The position numbers and the translations under genes were made by a program. From Azolla caroliniana (taxonomy: Eukaryota > Polypodiophyta), in contig JBHGNT010000014.1 of NCBI GenBank assembly GCA_043228905.1, forward strand, positions 19,220,001 to 19,284,000: a stretch of 64,000 nucleotides of DNA, written 5' to 3'. Positions 46,576 through 58,807 of the stretch are shown here, piece by piece. Under the pieces are notes generated by a model. That model ran no database searches, was not told the DNA's origin, and saw nothing but the letters and a program-made list of their open reading frames with translations. Numbering within the stretch: the first letter of the stretch is position 1; every line of letters begins with the position of its first letter.

Positions 46576-46635
46576 AACCTTAGATCTTCCTTTTCTTCTC
46601 TTGGCAGTAAAAATAGTTTGAAACTAAACAAGTAA

Positions 46636-47537
46636 AAAGGGATTGCCTCACCATGCAGACTAGCTTCATGAGGTTCTTAATCCTTGTGTTCCAAGACTAG
46701 GCCTGATGTCAACCTAGAGGCACCCCCCTAGAGCTCGACCAGAGAACAAAAAACACCTAGATTTGGTAGGTGCTCTCTTTTAGAGCAAATTCAATAAGGC
46801 ACAAAAGAGGTTGCTCCATTCGTTGGAAACTCGGGGTGGTTAGCCATTGCTAAAGACAGATTTCATGTTGGACACATAACTTGAGATGTTTTTTATTATT
46901 CTATGTGTGTGTTTCCTAGAACAACCAAAGCATTCCATTTGCAAGTTTGTTTACTTTCTCCCATGTTAGATGCCTCTAACATTGGCTACTTTTGTTGATT
47001 TGATTTAAATCATAGAAGCCAGGTACCCGTAAATAGGGCATTTTACAATAGCAACACAAGACCATTGTGTTCCATTTTGTTTTTTGAATGCGCAAAAATA
47101 GGGGCACATGTTGTAATTTCCATGATACATACTGATTACGCCAGCTCGTTGCCTTGACTATGAACAATGCCACATTGAAAGGCTATTTGTATCATACACA
47201 AATCAGGTTGTCCAAAGTGAAATACTCTGCAAACACGTATACTAATGGACACGAGGGCTAGTAATAAAGCTCACATTATTTTGAGCTCACTTCAACAATG
47301 TGTTTCAGTTGAAGCAAAGCACAAAAGGGAAAGCCATTTGTGTCACCCAATAAGTTAAAAATCATTGGCTTTATTATCCGTAAAAAGAACATGTCAGCTT
47401 GACAAGAGATAATATTTTGAAAAACAACGTGGACATACCTCATGGGGAAAAACTCACCGGAAATGGAAGTGTTTTTGCTAGAAGTGAGTGGAAATAGGAG
47501 AGAAAACTAAAATTGAGCAAAAGGTGGAAACCAAAAT
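46636..47537. other. Intergenic stretch before the tRNA gene
   Basis: No gene or clear repeat seen. Confidence 0.4.
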
Positions 47538-47610
47538 CGCGCCAGGAAGGGGTCGAACCTTCGACTTTCTGCTTAGGAAACAGACGCTCTATCCACTGAG
47601 CTACAGGCGC
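47538..47610 (-). tRNA. tRNA-Arg (anticodon CCT)
   Basis: The minus strand folds into a full cloverleaf of 73 nt. The acceptor stem is GCGCCTG/CTGGCGC with one T-T mismatch. It has a D-arm with GCTCAGTGGATAGAGC, an anticodon loop TTCCTAA with CCT (reads AGG, Arg), a T-arm with GGTTCGACC, and discriminator G. A TTTT run for Pol III termination follows at 47533-47536. No intron. The sequence resembles the plant tRNA-Arg(CCU) that I remember. Confidence 0.93.
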
Positions 47611-49219
47611 TCGTTTATTGGTTTCTCAAAGCATTTTTTAAATTTAAATCGTTAAACTATCTACATTATCATTTCCACATTCTATCTTCCACCATGGCTA
47701 CATAGCTAGCGATATATGAACAATCATATAAATACATCTAGCTTCATGTAGCCATTGTATAAGAAAGATGGCAATTGTATGAGCTAACCATATTGTTGGT
47801 ACATCTAACGCACTAGTGTTAATTGGATTTGGTTTTAATAGATGCAAGGTGTCGTAAGTGCAACCATTGGGTACCACGAAAAGGAAGATGTATTTGCCTA
47901 TTGAAATCATGTTTCTATGCATGCAAGACATGAAGAATATTAATGTTGACAACAATACGAATTAAGGCATGTTTCCACACATATGAGATAAGCATATTAT
48001 TAATATCAATAACATTGATATAAGGTCTTTGTCTCTTTCCCAATCCTTTTATTGCTCATTCTCCAATTGTTGGGGTAGGGGTTAGGTTAAAAAAATGTTT
48101 GTAAGGATACACTAGAATATCTAGCAAGCTTGTATTGAGCTAAAATAATTCCCTTTCTTAGGCAATGTTTATGGAATTAAATATGCCACCATGCAAGTAT
48201 ACAAATCACAACATTGGATGAACAAATATTAGCTTTTCAGAATGTATCAATATGACTAGGAAGTATTAGAGGATCTCTCTTCAAAAAATGCAGCCTAAAA
48301 TCTCATACCTACAACCCATAAATGTCATTATAACTATGCAATTAATTAAGACTTCCAAACTTCAACAGTTTCTTCATCATCTATGTTGTCCTTTGCCAAT
48401 TCCTTACACTTGCCAAGATGGTTCTCTTGTCAAGGTAACGTGCATAGCTTATCTCATCTAAGTTTGACTCATGGTGCCTTGAAAGTCAATATGTGTCCCA
48501 TTAATACAAGTCTTTAAAAAACTTACCTACAGCATATGTCGTACTAAGTGAATCTTCTGGTTAACATGCAAATGAATATCTTTCAAAATTATATATCGCA
48601 GTTTATGTGGAGGTAGTTATGGTTATGGGTTGGATATAAAAAATGCATGCTCATTTCTAAACCAGATTCATTTGGTGTGACATCAAATTAAACTGGACTG
48701 CTAACAAATCGAAAAGAAAAGAATCTCCAAATGTCTAATGCACACCATATCAGAAAAACAGTTATATTTAACCTTCTTGGCAGCATCAGAGCAGCAATAC
48801 TAACACTAAAGTTAGGAAAGCACCAAAATACTCCTAATTCAATAGTTATTTAACAGAATATCCCCAAGTTTCCAAAATCTACAAGAATCCCCCCCTTCCA
48901 TATAGTATCTCTGTAAAGTACAAAATTTACAGCTACATGGGTACACTCCAATAATTTTTTTGAACTTAAGGGTATTCCAGTACAGCCAACAAGGCATAGT
49001 ACCTTTACAAAACAATCAGCTTATTATTATTCCAAAATTGGTTTCTGGCCATCGCTGACATAACATTAGCATTGAACTTTTACATTCAGCCTTTTCATAT
49101 ATCTCTTGATTTGCTCAATTTCTCTACAGCAATATGCTGATAACTAAGCTCTTCAAGCAATGAAAACACTGAGCTGATTCTAGAATGGACCGAATTCCCC
49201 CACCATATATACATCATCT
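47611..49219. other. Intergenic stretch between tRNA-Arg and PPase
   Basis: No gene seen; AT-rich single-copy-looking sequence. Confidence 0.4.
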
Positions 49220-52200
49220 CTATGCCAAAGAGAGATCGCCTGATGGTGTGGCCCTTTTCACTAATTTTGCCCAAAATTCATTAGTCTCAGCAATGACCTT
49301 CAAAGCGTAATCCTGATACATTGATGTGACAAAACCAGCATTAGTGTAGTTCAATCAGTATAAGAAAAGAAAGATTTTAGTTGACATCTAGAACGTTAAT
49401 AACACACACATACTTCCCAAAGGTGTATTATATATATATGATATCAAATCATGTTATTTCCATTGAAATTCATGACCTTAATATCTGTCTGCACTTACAG
49501 AACATGAAATCTGAGAACGCAAAACAAATAAACATTTCTATAATCAATAGTAAATAAAATAGTATAAACACCTTATCCGCTGCTTTATCACCGAGCCCAA
49601 ATCTATTGGCAGGTTTTCCATCTGGGATCTTGTAATCTCTAAACCAAGCATGTATGGCGGCCAATGTGCCCTGATTCGAAATAATTTAAATAATAAATCC
49701 ACATGGTTGATGTTTTTTTACTGATTATAAATTGGTTATGTTAAGTTACATATATATGAGTAAATCCAGTCAATGTCAATACACCATCTTGGTTGAAGAT
49801 CTTTACTAACACAACAATAGGTAATACGAACTCACAAATATATGAAAAAATTCAGCCTATAAACAGAATTTACACAATGAAAACACGTCCTTTTATGTTC
49901 TTTACTAATCACAAATGAGCAATATTAAATCTCATAAATATGAGTAAATAGTGCCTAGAACACAATTGAAGTAATAAAAACACATGGTTGATGTTCTTTA
50001 TTAATACACAAAAAGATAATATTAAATTGCATATATGTGAGTGAATCCAGTCTACAAACAGAATTTAAATAATGAGTCAACATGAGAATCTGGTCTAGAG
50101 AGATAAAGATGATGATAATTACCGGAAAGTGTGTTTCAACATCACTAGCATTGTTAACAAGTGAAGCCTTGGGATCATCCGCAGAAATTGCTATGATTTT
50201 CCAATCTAGCTCCCCTTCATCAATCATTGCCAATACAGCTAATGGCTTTACCTTTAGAATCTCCCCAGTCTCTGCCCGTCTTTCACCAATTTCAACCACA
50301 TCAACTGTCTCAACAAAAAATTAACTTGTTTACAATCTCTCCTCACATTGATTTTATTTTTTCTTATATCAATCCACTAGATTTCCACCTGGATCATTGT
50401 CGCCAAAACAACCCTCAACTTCAGCATTGGAGTGAGAAGGGTCTTCCCATGTCTGAGGAAGGAGACCATAGTTCCAATTGATATTATAGCTACAAAGAGC
50501 ACCGCATAACCATATATAGCATGTTAGGTTTCCAGAGGTAAGAGTCCATTCACAAACTACAAGATTATACAAAATATATTAAGTTTCTCAAGCTAACACT
50601 CTATTTTACAAAACTATGACATTGGTGATAAAAGGGGAACTTACAAAAATTCCACTAATTATTCCTTAAATTCCCAACTTTTTATCTCTCCTCTCTCTAC
50701 AAGTTCTCTTTCAATAAGAAATATTTAACATAAATACAGTTAAGTGAAAAAAGAGGTATTTTGAGAATTTGGTGAAATTCTAGGGATATTTTTCGTGAAG
50801 TCCTCATGATATAAATCACTTACGGATAGAAACGAAGCTTCCCCTTCTTCGTGTCCTGCTTGATGGGAGTGTGAGGCTCTTCCGTGGCTACCTCCATTTT
50901 AGCACTGGTTTCTTTGGGAATTTCAACAACAAAGTTGAACAGACCATCACCAGCATGCAATGGAATGTCATGCCACGGAGAAACCTAGACCAAAGAAGAA
51001 AGAAAATATCTTTGAAAATTTAGTCTTATATAACAATATCAAAAGTTATAGAGAAGAAAATCAAAAGAAAAGAAAGTATGCTTCAAACTCTATTCCTAAG
51101 ATCAGGTTTTCTCAGGCTATTCCAGAAGCTATGCAAGGACAAAAGACAATACAAGATACTGAAATGTAAGAAAGAACCAGAAATATGAGTAGAATACTAG
51201 TTTATCTACTCCAGATTATTTGGGGATTTCAACATCAAATTTAAGCTACTCTCACCAGCAGGCAATGGGATGTCACGTCAACTGTCACAGAGACCTCAGA
51301 AAACATTACCAAAAGGAAGAAATGGAAATATCTTTCAGACTACATTTCTAAGCTTGCTTTCTAAGTTTATTCCAGAAAGCTACGATAGTAACAATTGACA
51401 AAAGCAGCAAACAGGAATGTAAAAGAAAACATCTAGAAAAATTTGAATAGCATGATGATTGATTTAAGGTCAAATATGTTTCCAGGATTTTCACCACAAA
51501 CTTGGGCTGACCATTATCAGTATGGAAAGGGAAGTCGTGGCATGTGCTGGAGAAATCAATACCAATAAATAAAGAATACATCTTTCAAGCTCCATCTCTT
51601 ACTTCAGGTTTCTGGATCTATTAAAGAAAACTATGTAAGAAGAACCAACCGTCTTCCAAACTCCATCTTAAGCTCAGATTATTCAAGAAAACTATGTGAG
51701 AAACAAAGCAAAATACAGTCTTGCAGACCCCGTTTCTAACCTTGGATTTCACACATTATTCCAGAAAGCTGTGAAGAATCACACAGCCGGAAAGATGGGT
51801 CATGACGGGATGGGAAGGGCAGCCTGTCTGGCTGTCCCTTCCTCTCCCAACCTTGCCACAGCCAAATCAGCCAAAATGATGGACGAGAAAACAAGGGCAA
51901 AAAATTCTGGCATTATTACCAAAGTTCCCCTCCAGCAACACTGTAATATGGGATGTACCATCCTTCTAAACCCTATCTCAAAGCTCATGCTTCTCAGATC
52001 CTTCCAGAAAGCTTTGCAAGAGCTGACATGAACATGCAGGATACAGTTGGTCAAACTCTGTACAATAATCAAAAGACAAACGCAGGATACACGAATGTAC
52101 ATTAAAGTAACTAGAAATATGCATCTCCACCATGCAGGGAGAGATCATATCATGACGTAAAACTTTACCAAACTAAAGAAAAGAAACCATACTTCAGACT

Positions 52201-53230
52201 CAATTTCTGGGTTAAGGTTTCTCTCAAGCTATTCAAGAAAGCTATGCATGTTAAATCAACAGACGAATGCGAGATACGGTCTATAAAACTCCAAGCTCAG
52301 ATCTCTCATATTATTCCAGATAAAATTGCAAGATGCAGTCTTTTAAACTACATTCAAAGCTCAGACCTATCAACAGACAAATTCAAGATAGAATCTTTGA
52401 AACTCCAATCCTAAGCTCGGATATCTAAGGTTATTCCAGAAAGTTATGCGTAAAGCAAGATACAGTCTTTTAAAGTCCACTTCTTTAATAAAATTTCTCA
52501 AACTAATCAAGAAAGTTATACAAAGATCAACAGAAAAATGCAAGATACCAAAAAGTCAACGAAAATTCTGATATTGTCCTCATAAACTAACCGACAGACA
52601 AATGTGTAAAAATAACCTAAAACATCTTTTAAATCCATTTCCAAGTTCAGATTTCTCGGAATGTTCCAGAAACCTATGCAACGAATCAAAGGACGGAAAT
52701 GCATAAAAGGCAACCAGAAGTATATTATAATCTAATTCGGACCACTCCAGAATTTCCAAGCTCAGATGCCCCAGATTATTCCGAAATCTATATGCACAAA
52801 GAAAGCACCAAAAAACATGAACTGCATATAGCACGTTTTCATCTCCATATCTGTATTGTAAATTATATATTTGTATAAGAAACAAGAAACAAAATGCAGC
52901 ATTCAGAACCGCAAGCCATATCCACCAGAAATTGGCACAGCATGGTCTAAACCTGAGGACTAATTAAGAAAAAGCCAGGGGTATACGAAATGTAGAGACC
53001 TTCTTCCCTTCAGAATCGAAGAAGAAGACACGATACTCCAATGTTTCCGGTTTCCCTTCTTCTTTGACGCTGTAGCTCGTGGACTTAACAGCGGTGGCTT
53101 GGCAGCGAGAAGAGAGCAAAGAAACGCTTCTAAATGTCGGCGCTCGAAGAGTCCTGGAGAGCTTCGGGGAGTTGCAGGAGAGGAGAGGGTGAGAGGGGGC
53201 GTGAAGCAGAGCTCGGATCGCCGTCGCCAT
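49220..53230 (-). CDS. PPA6: Plastid soluble inorganic pyrophosphatase (288 aa)
   Basis: Exons 53000-53230, 50824-50984, 50389-50489, 50123-50304, 49572-49670 and 49220-49312 join in phase to 867 bp, giving 288 residues. The first 45-50 residues are Ser/Arg/Leu-rich with few acids, a plastid transit peptide. The mature part has the family I pyrophosphatase fold: [35 protein letters not shown], the metal-binding signature DNDPVDV (161-167), IDEGELDWK and [18 protein letters not shown]. The enzyme hydrolyses pyrophosphate from anabolic reactions in the plastid. It is slightly shorter than the Arabidopsis protein. The symbol follows the Arabidopsis plastid isoform and is by similarity. Intron 1 (2,015 bp) is an array of repeats. 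Confidence 0.93.
50985..52999 (-). repeat. PPase intron 1: tandem ~105-bp repeats with decayed copies of the exon 2 edge
   Basis: Much of the intron consists of diverged units with the pattern aaactccatt(t)ctaagctcaga-ttctca-attattccagaaagctatg-aagaatcaac-acaaatgcaagatacagt. At about 51224-51296, 51485-51565 and more weakly 52117-52175, sequence resembling the exon 2 start and its acceptor recurs (for example tttcaacatcaaattt...caccagcaggcaatgggatgtcacg in split pieces), compared with 50918-50990. Confidence 0.65.
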
Positions 53231-53390
53231 GGCTGCTCCTGCTGCTTCCTCTTCTTCTTCGTCCTTCCTGTCTTTCTTTTTCTTTCGATTTTCTGTGGCT
53301 AATGGAAAACTTCGACTAAAATCTCCTTCTTTCTTCTTTCTTCTCTTCTTCTCTTCTTTCTTACGTTGGAAAACATTCGTTTGCCTACGT

Positions 53391-53632
53391 TGGGAAACGA
53401 ATGCGCATGTTATTTAAACATTCTTCTTCTTCTTCTTTTCCCTTTTTTTAAAGTTTTGTTTTTTGTTTTTTTCCGTTTTTTTTAGGTTTATGTATTATGT
53501 ATTTAACTCATAATAAATAGTTAATCCAGAAGAAGTATGATATTTACCATTCTTCGAGGGTGTTTAGCATTACTCGAATGATTGAAACATTCGCGAATGT
53601 GAATGCACGTGTGGTACGTATGGTTCATACTA
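53391..53632 (+). repeat. Dispersed repeat upstream of the PPase gene
   Basis: Plus-strand copy of the block found inverted at 46212-46411 upstream of ARF1; both lie within about 400 bp of a start codon. Confidence 0.6.
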
Positions 53633-53639
53633 TGTGTCC

Positions 53640-54085
53640 AAGCTTTCTGTCAATGTAAAAAAATGCTCTCCGTTTTTGGTTCCTCATGGAGACCTGGGAA
53701 TGAAGTTTATTGTCCATCTTGTTGGTCGGGATTCGACCAATAATAAGCGCGCCCGACTGCTTATGCCTCCTGAGTTGAGCCCCGAGGACACGAAATTGAG
53801 CATGTAGCCGAACCACCATATTAATCCTTTGCTCACCATCCAGTGTGCAAATCTCAGCTCCACGTACATCACCAGATCATACGCATCCGTGGGAAATCGT
53901 GAAAACTTGGGAGGCTATTTCAAGAAAGTTCAATAAAGATTATACTCGTTGTCCTTAATCGATCTCTAGATAGACATTAAAAATATCTCTCTCTCTTATT
54001 TGTTTTTATTTTTTATGATTGGGTACAAATCCTATTATTGTAATCAATTGTCTCATAGGCTTGGTCTTAGAAGACTTTAGTATAA

Positions 54086-54126
<41 letters not shown>

Positions 54127-56136
54127 TTTTCTGTGGATGTGGAGAACTTTGATAATACGTTATCATGTTTCGTCTCGTAGTTAATATAATAATAATGCTT
54201 CTCTTCTCTATCAATCACTTTGTGTCACATATATCTCATTCGAAAGGGCCCATCGACACCTTTCTTTGACTCACTTTGTTCTCTGGGCGTTCTGCCAAAA
54301 ATCTTCCACTGTTCTGGAAACACTTTCTTATGTCAGCAAAATCACATCATTTGTGGTTTTTTATTCAAGCGAATCATGCCATCCTAGTTTGTTATAAATC
54401 CAAAAACATCACTCAAGTTTTACATAGTTCTCAAAAGGAATCTCTACTTTAATCATCTACAAATGCCTCTTCATTGAATGTTTGATATTCAAATCCTATT
54501 TACTAATCACTCATAAGGATTGCCAAATGTTAACACATTATCAAAGCTTGTTTTAAAATGGGATATTGATTACCCATCATTAATAGGGCTCGTTAGTGAA
54601 ACTAATATCGTTACTTTTAATTAGCCATTGATCCTTTTAATCTTGTGAGTTTGAGATTTTTAAGAAAAAATCAAGTTGAGCAATTTACTCACAGAAGCAG
54701 GAGACTAATTTTGCAAGTTTACTTTTCAAGATATTGAAAGTCCATTCATGCATCGAGATGAGGTATTAGATCCATTTATTATGGCTCAAAATGACAAACT
54801 TATACCCCACCCAAGTTCACCTTTGCCATCCCCAAGAAACTAAAACAAATGATATGGCTTGAATTTACATTGTTACTCTTATTTTACCCCTCTCCTCTAA
54901 TTGAATTTTATTTTCTCGCTCACATCTCCTTTCTCCTTTTCCTCAATCTCATAAAGCACATCTCATCATCCAATACTTCTTCTCCCCTAGTTATTGCGAT
55001 GTCTTTTTCACCCACTTTACCCATATACTCCATATCACGATTCACAACCCCTAACTTTACTTAGCAATAACCACATTTGTCGTTATCCTATGCAAGGTCA
55101 TCAATCACATAATACCTGCAATCTTTAAAATTACCGATGTGACAATTCGTCACCCCTTTGTTGCTACAATAGTTGACTTTAGACATTATTATATTTATCT
55201 TGAAATAATCATCATTTCAAGAGAAGACTATGTTGAAGTAAACGTAGACATGTGCAAATAAACACAATGAGCGACTTTTGATCTTCATATTTATGAAGCG
55301 TTGTAGTTACCAACAAAGTACTAATTATAGGGATTATATATAAACTACGAGCAAGACACGTCAAAATCTAGTATTCAATGAAGCAATCATGCAAACTCAT
55401 TAAAGATGTTACTATTATTATCATGATTCCCGCTCTCACAAGGAAAGATGCAATAATTTGTACCAATGTAAACAATGTGGATTCATCAAATGTACAAGAT
55501 TATACACATCACCTAGCAAATTTGGTAGCTTACCTACCCATTGGTATGAGGTACAAGCAACTAGCACACAAAACCTTAGAAAGTGTGTGTGCACAAAAAT
55601 TTGATACTCTAACAATGAGCATGCACTCACAACACTTCACTTGCATGGTTTTTCAAAGATAGTGTGCTCCCTAATCACTCGCATACTTGTGTAAAGATTG
55701 TGTGTCCACCACCACTAGATTACACGTGCTCTCTATTAACTGCAATCAGTGTAAGTACACCAATTCACTCTCTTAATATAAGAGGTGTATTGTTAGTCCA
55801 CAAACTACGAGTTGACGACGTTGCACACATGATTATTAACAACAAGCATGATGGAAGCAATGACGATGATGCCAAACCAATACGCTTGTTGATGATTTCT
55901 CGATTCATCCCCATCTCCAACACTTGTCCATGCCACCCCCACCATCCATCAATCAAAATCCTTACAATTATCTACACAAAAGGTATGAGAAACAATGTGG
56001 TTTCTAATACACACATACCTCCACATGTTCACAATATCAACTCACCGTGTGAGTTGGCCTCCTCACTTAGTTATCATACAGGAACCCATATAATTAGATG
56101 GTTTGGCTCGTAGAGTGAGAGACAAGGTTTATACGA
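53640..56136. other. Intergenic stretch without a supported gene
   Basis: A (TC)n run lies at about 54088-54121. Open frames at 55378-55662 and 55664-56113 show no family motif and I do not call them genes. Confidence 0.4.
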
Positions 56137-56198
56137 AGACCTTTGGATTATGCTTTTAAGTTCGTATTGATAGCTTAAAAAGCATAATCCAAAGGTCT
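56137..56198. repeat. Perfect 21-bp inverted repeat
   Basis: Arms at 56137-56157 (AGACCTTTGGATTATG then CTTTT) and 56178-56198 are exact reverse complements with a 20-nt loop. Function unknown; possibly a small foldback element end. Confidence 0.8.
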
Positions 56199-56284
56199 TA
56201 AGTGCTGATTGATAGCTTGTGATGGCCTATGTCTCAATAGTTTGTATTTCCACACATAGGTCACGCTTTTTTATAGGAATAAGG

Positions 56285-56794
56285 TCATGAGTGTAACCAC
56301 AACTAGCCACATGATATAATGAACCATAGTTCTCTAACCTTAAGGTTAGTATGTGTGGGTTAGTTCATAAGAATTTAAGGGTAATGATTGACTTATTGTT
56401 AATCCTATAATGCGAGATGACTAATGAGTATTCCATCACTTGACCCATCCTAATTTATTCACGTGTTAAAAGACCACAAAAGAAGGCTAGCTATTTTCAC
56501 GAAAGGGACAAGAGTTATGACACTGAGACTCTATTAGTGCATGAGTGTAACCACAACTAGCCACATGATATAATGAACCATAGTTCTCTAACCTTAAGGT
56601 TAGTATGTGTGGGTTAGTTCATAAGAAATCAAGGGTAATGATTGACTTATTGTTAATCCTATAATGCGAGATGACTAATGAGTATTCCATCACTTGACCC
56701 ATTCTAATTTATTCACGTGTTAAAAGATCACAAAAGAAGGCTAGCTATTTTCACGAAAGGGACAAGAGTTATGACATTGAGACTCTATTAGTGC
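56285..56794. repeat. 255-bp tandem duplication
   Basis: Units 56285-56539 and 56540-56794 are almost identical from catgagtgtaaccacaacta to gactctattagtg, with only a handful of differences, so the duplication is recent. A diverged relative of this sequence and what follows it (56795-56930) lies at 57966-58340. Confidence 0.9.
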
Positions 56795-57104
56795 GGCAAA
56801 GTTGAAGATGTATACTCATGTTCCTCCTTCTTCGATGCCAAGGTATGATCCAGGTATGTACTCGTTGGTATGGGACACCGACATGGGACTTGGTTTCGTT
56901 TCTCACCTTTGCCATGGGGTAGACTAGCACCCATTTTTTCTTATTTTTATTTGCTTAACATTCATGATCTTCTTATACACATAGTGTTACAAGCATAACC
57001 ATGGTCTGTAACCATAGATTGACACATGCATGATATTCGTGATATTCTCCATGTGTGATATTTGCAATATTCGAGAATAAGAAATGGGCCCAAGAATATT
57101 ATAA

Positions 57105-57423
57105 AGGGAAAAGTAACAGGATACCCCTAAAAGTTCGTCTATTTACCATAATGCCCCTAGAAGTTCCAAATTAACCAAACTACCCCTATGTCCAAAAACT
57201 TACACTTTATAAAGTATGTAATTATACACTCAAATCTACAAGCCCTATTGACCAAAGATGGAAGAAATGGACCCGAACAAGCCCTATTTACCAAAGATTT
57301 GAGTGTATAATTACTTTATAAAGTGTAAATTTTTGGACATAGGGGTAATTTGGTAAATTTGGAACTTCTAGGGGCATTCTGGTAAATAGACGAACTTCCA
57401 GGGGTATCCTGGTACTTTTCCCT
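57105..57423. mobile_element. Long foldback (hairpin) element, MITE-like
   Basis: Arms of about 130 bp, 57105-57237 and 57295-57423, are inverted copies with roughly 90% identity, starting AGGGAAAAGTA(A/C)CAGGAT. The central spacer of about 57 bp contains a doubled aagccctatt(g/t)accaaagat. TTATA occurs just outside both ends (57099-57103 and 57425-57429), a possible target duplication. No coding capacity. Confidence 0.75.
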
Positions 57424-57504
57424 GTTATAAAACCATTTGTTTTGTGAAATAACTTCACATAATATAAATTAATTAATTCACTAAACATAGAAAAATGACT
57501 CATT

Positions 57505-57960
57505 AATAGATTATAAAAATAGGATTAGTGTCAAATAAAAATATCCACGAAATTTGGGAGACTAAAAAAGGGGAGTTTATGAACCTTTATTTTATTTTAT
57601 TTATTAAAAAAAAACACAAATATTTGTACATCTATTATAGAAATCGTTTTAATGTCAAACAAAAATATCCAAAAGATCCTGGAGAAGTAAAAGGGGGGAG
57701 TTAATGAACCTTTATTTTATTTATTATTTATCTAAAAAAATGAATACTTTTATATCTATTATAAAAATATAATTAGTGTCTAAGTCCCATTTTTATTTTT
57801 TATATATAGAGACTAAAAAGGAGGGGGTTTATGAACTCTTTTTTTTACGAATACTTTTTCATGCATTCATATTCGTATACATTCGTGGCCCGTGGGGTCT
57901 GAGAGACGAAAAGGGCAGGAGTTTATTAACTTTTCTTTTTTAACGAATATTTTTTCATGA
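57505..57960. repeat. Four tandem diverged ~110-bp repeats
   Basis: Units share attata(g)aaat-g-tt-agtgtcaaa, aaaatatcca, gagactaaaaagg-gggagttta-tgaac and a t-rich stretch. The last two units are more diverged and contain acgaata-ttttttcatg. Confidence 0.6.
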
Positions 57961-57965
57961 GTTCA

Positions 57966-58340
57966 ATGTTAATCTATGACGTTACCATAGTTGTGGGCTA
58001 ATTTATAAGAATGATTGGTGAGGATCGAGTTATCTCAATCCCACGATGGGAGATAACTCAAGAGAGTGTTTCATCACTTGACTACTGTATAAAAAAAAGC
58101 GATCAAGTGTGAATAAAACAAGGGCCTACGGTTTGAGAATGCTAGCTACCTTCATGAAGCAAGGATCTATTTTCTTTATTGATTTGAGACAGAGACTGTG
58201 GCAACGTTGCAAAGCTCTAGCTTCATACATGATACATGTGTGCCTCCTTCTTCTTCAAACCCAAGGTACGATCCATGTCCGTACACAGTGGTATGGGACA
58301 CCAACAAGGGACTTGGATCCGTCTCTCACCTTCGGTAGGG
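57966..58340. repeat. Diverged copy of the 56.3-56.9 kb sequence
   Basis: Shares, in order, gttaccatagtt, gtg(t)ggctaattt(c)ataaga, ggctagct(a) and the pair ctccttcttc/ggtatgggacacc(g/a)ac followed by gggacttgg and tctcacctt with 56340-56930. Confidence 0.55.
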
Positions 58341-58723
58341 GTTAGTCAGGTGGATTATCGCCTTTTCTTCCTTATTTTGCCTCTTTAATTTTGTTGAACG
58401 TTAATGAGCTTCTTCTTACACACATAGGCACAACAACAATTGGGAATTCTCAGTCTCATTATCCTTAAAGAAGATAACGCGAATTATCCACGGACCGCAA
58501 TCATTATCGATCTCTGGCTCCAACGAGAGGGACATTGCTTGAAGAACCCGGGGAAATAAATAAACATGAAGAAAGGAGGAGGGGTATTTGGGGAATTTTG
58601 GTAAATTTGCAAAAATAGAAAGAAAAATTTGGGAGAGGAAGAGAGGGGCATATTTAGAATTGTTGGAAATTGGAGGGGTATTTTATGCAAATAATTTCAA
58701 TACGAATAAAAATTGGAGGGAAA

Positions 58724-58785
58724 GAAGAAGAAGAAGAAGAAGAAGAAGAAGAACATCGAAGATGATGATGATGAAGATCTTAGAA
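58724..58785 (+). repeat. (GAA)n and (GAT)n runs in the 5' leader of the GRF gene
   Basis: About nine GAA units (58724-58752), then GATGATGATGATGAAG before the start codon at 58808. Confidence 0.8.
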
Positions 58786-58807
58786 ATTATCAGAACCTGA
58801 AGCTTCC

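Noticed and set aside
55378-56113. Two adjacent plus-strand frames (94 and 149 residues)
   Set aside because: Composition is like the AT-rich surroundings, no motif, no splice or promoter support.
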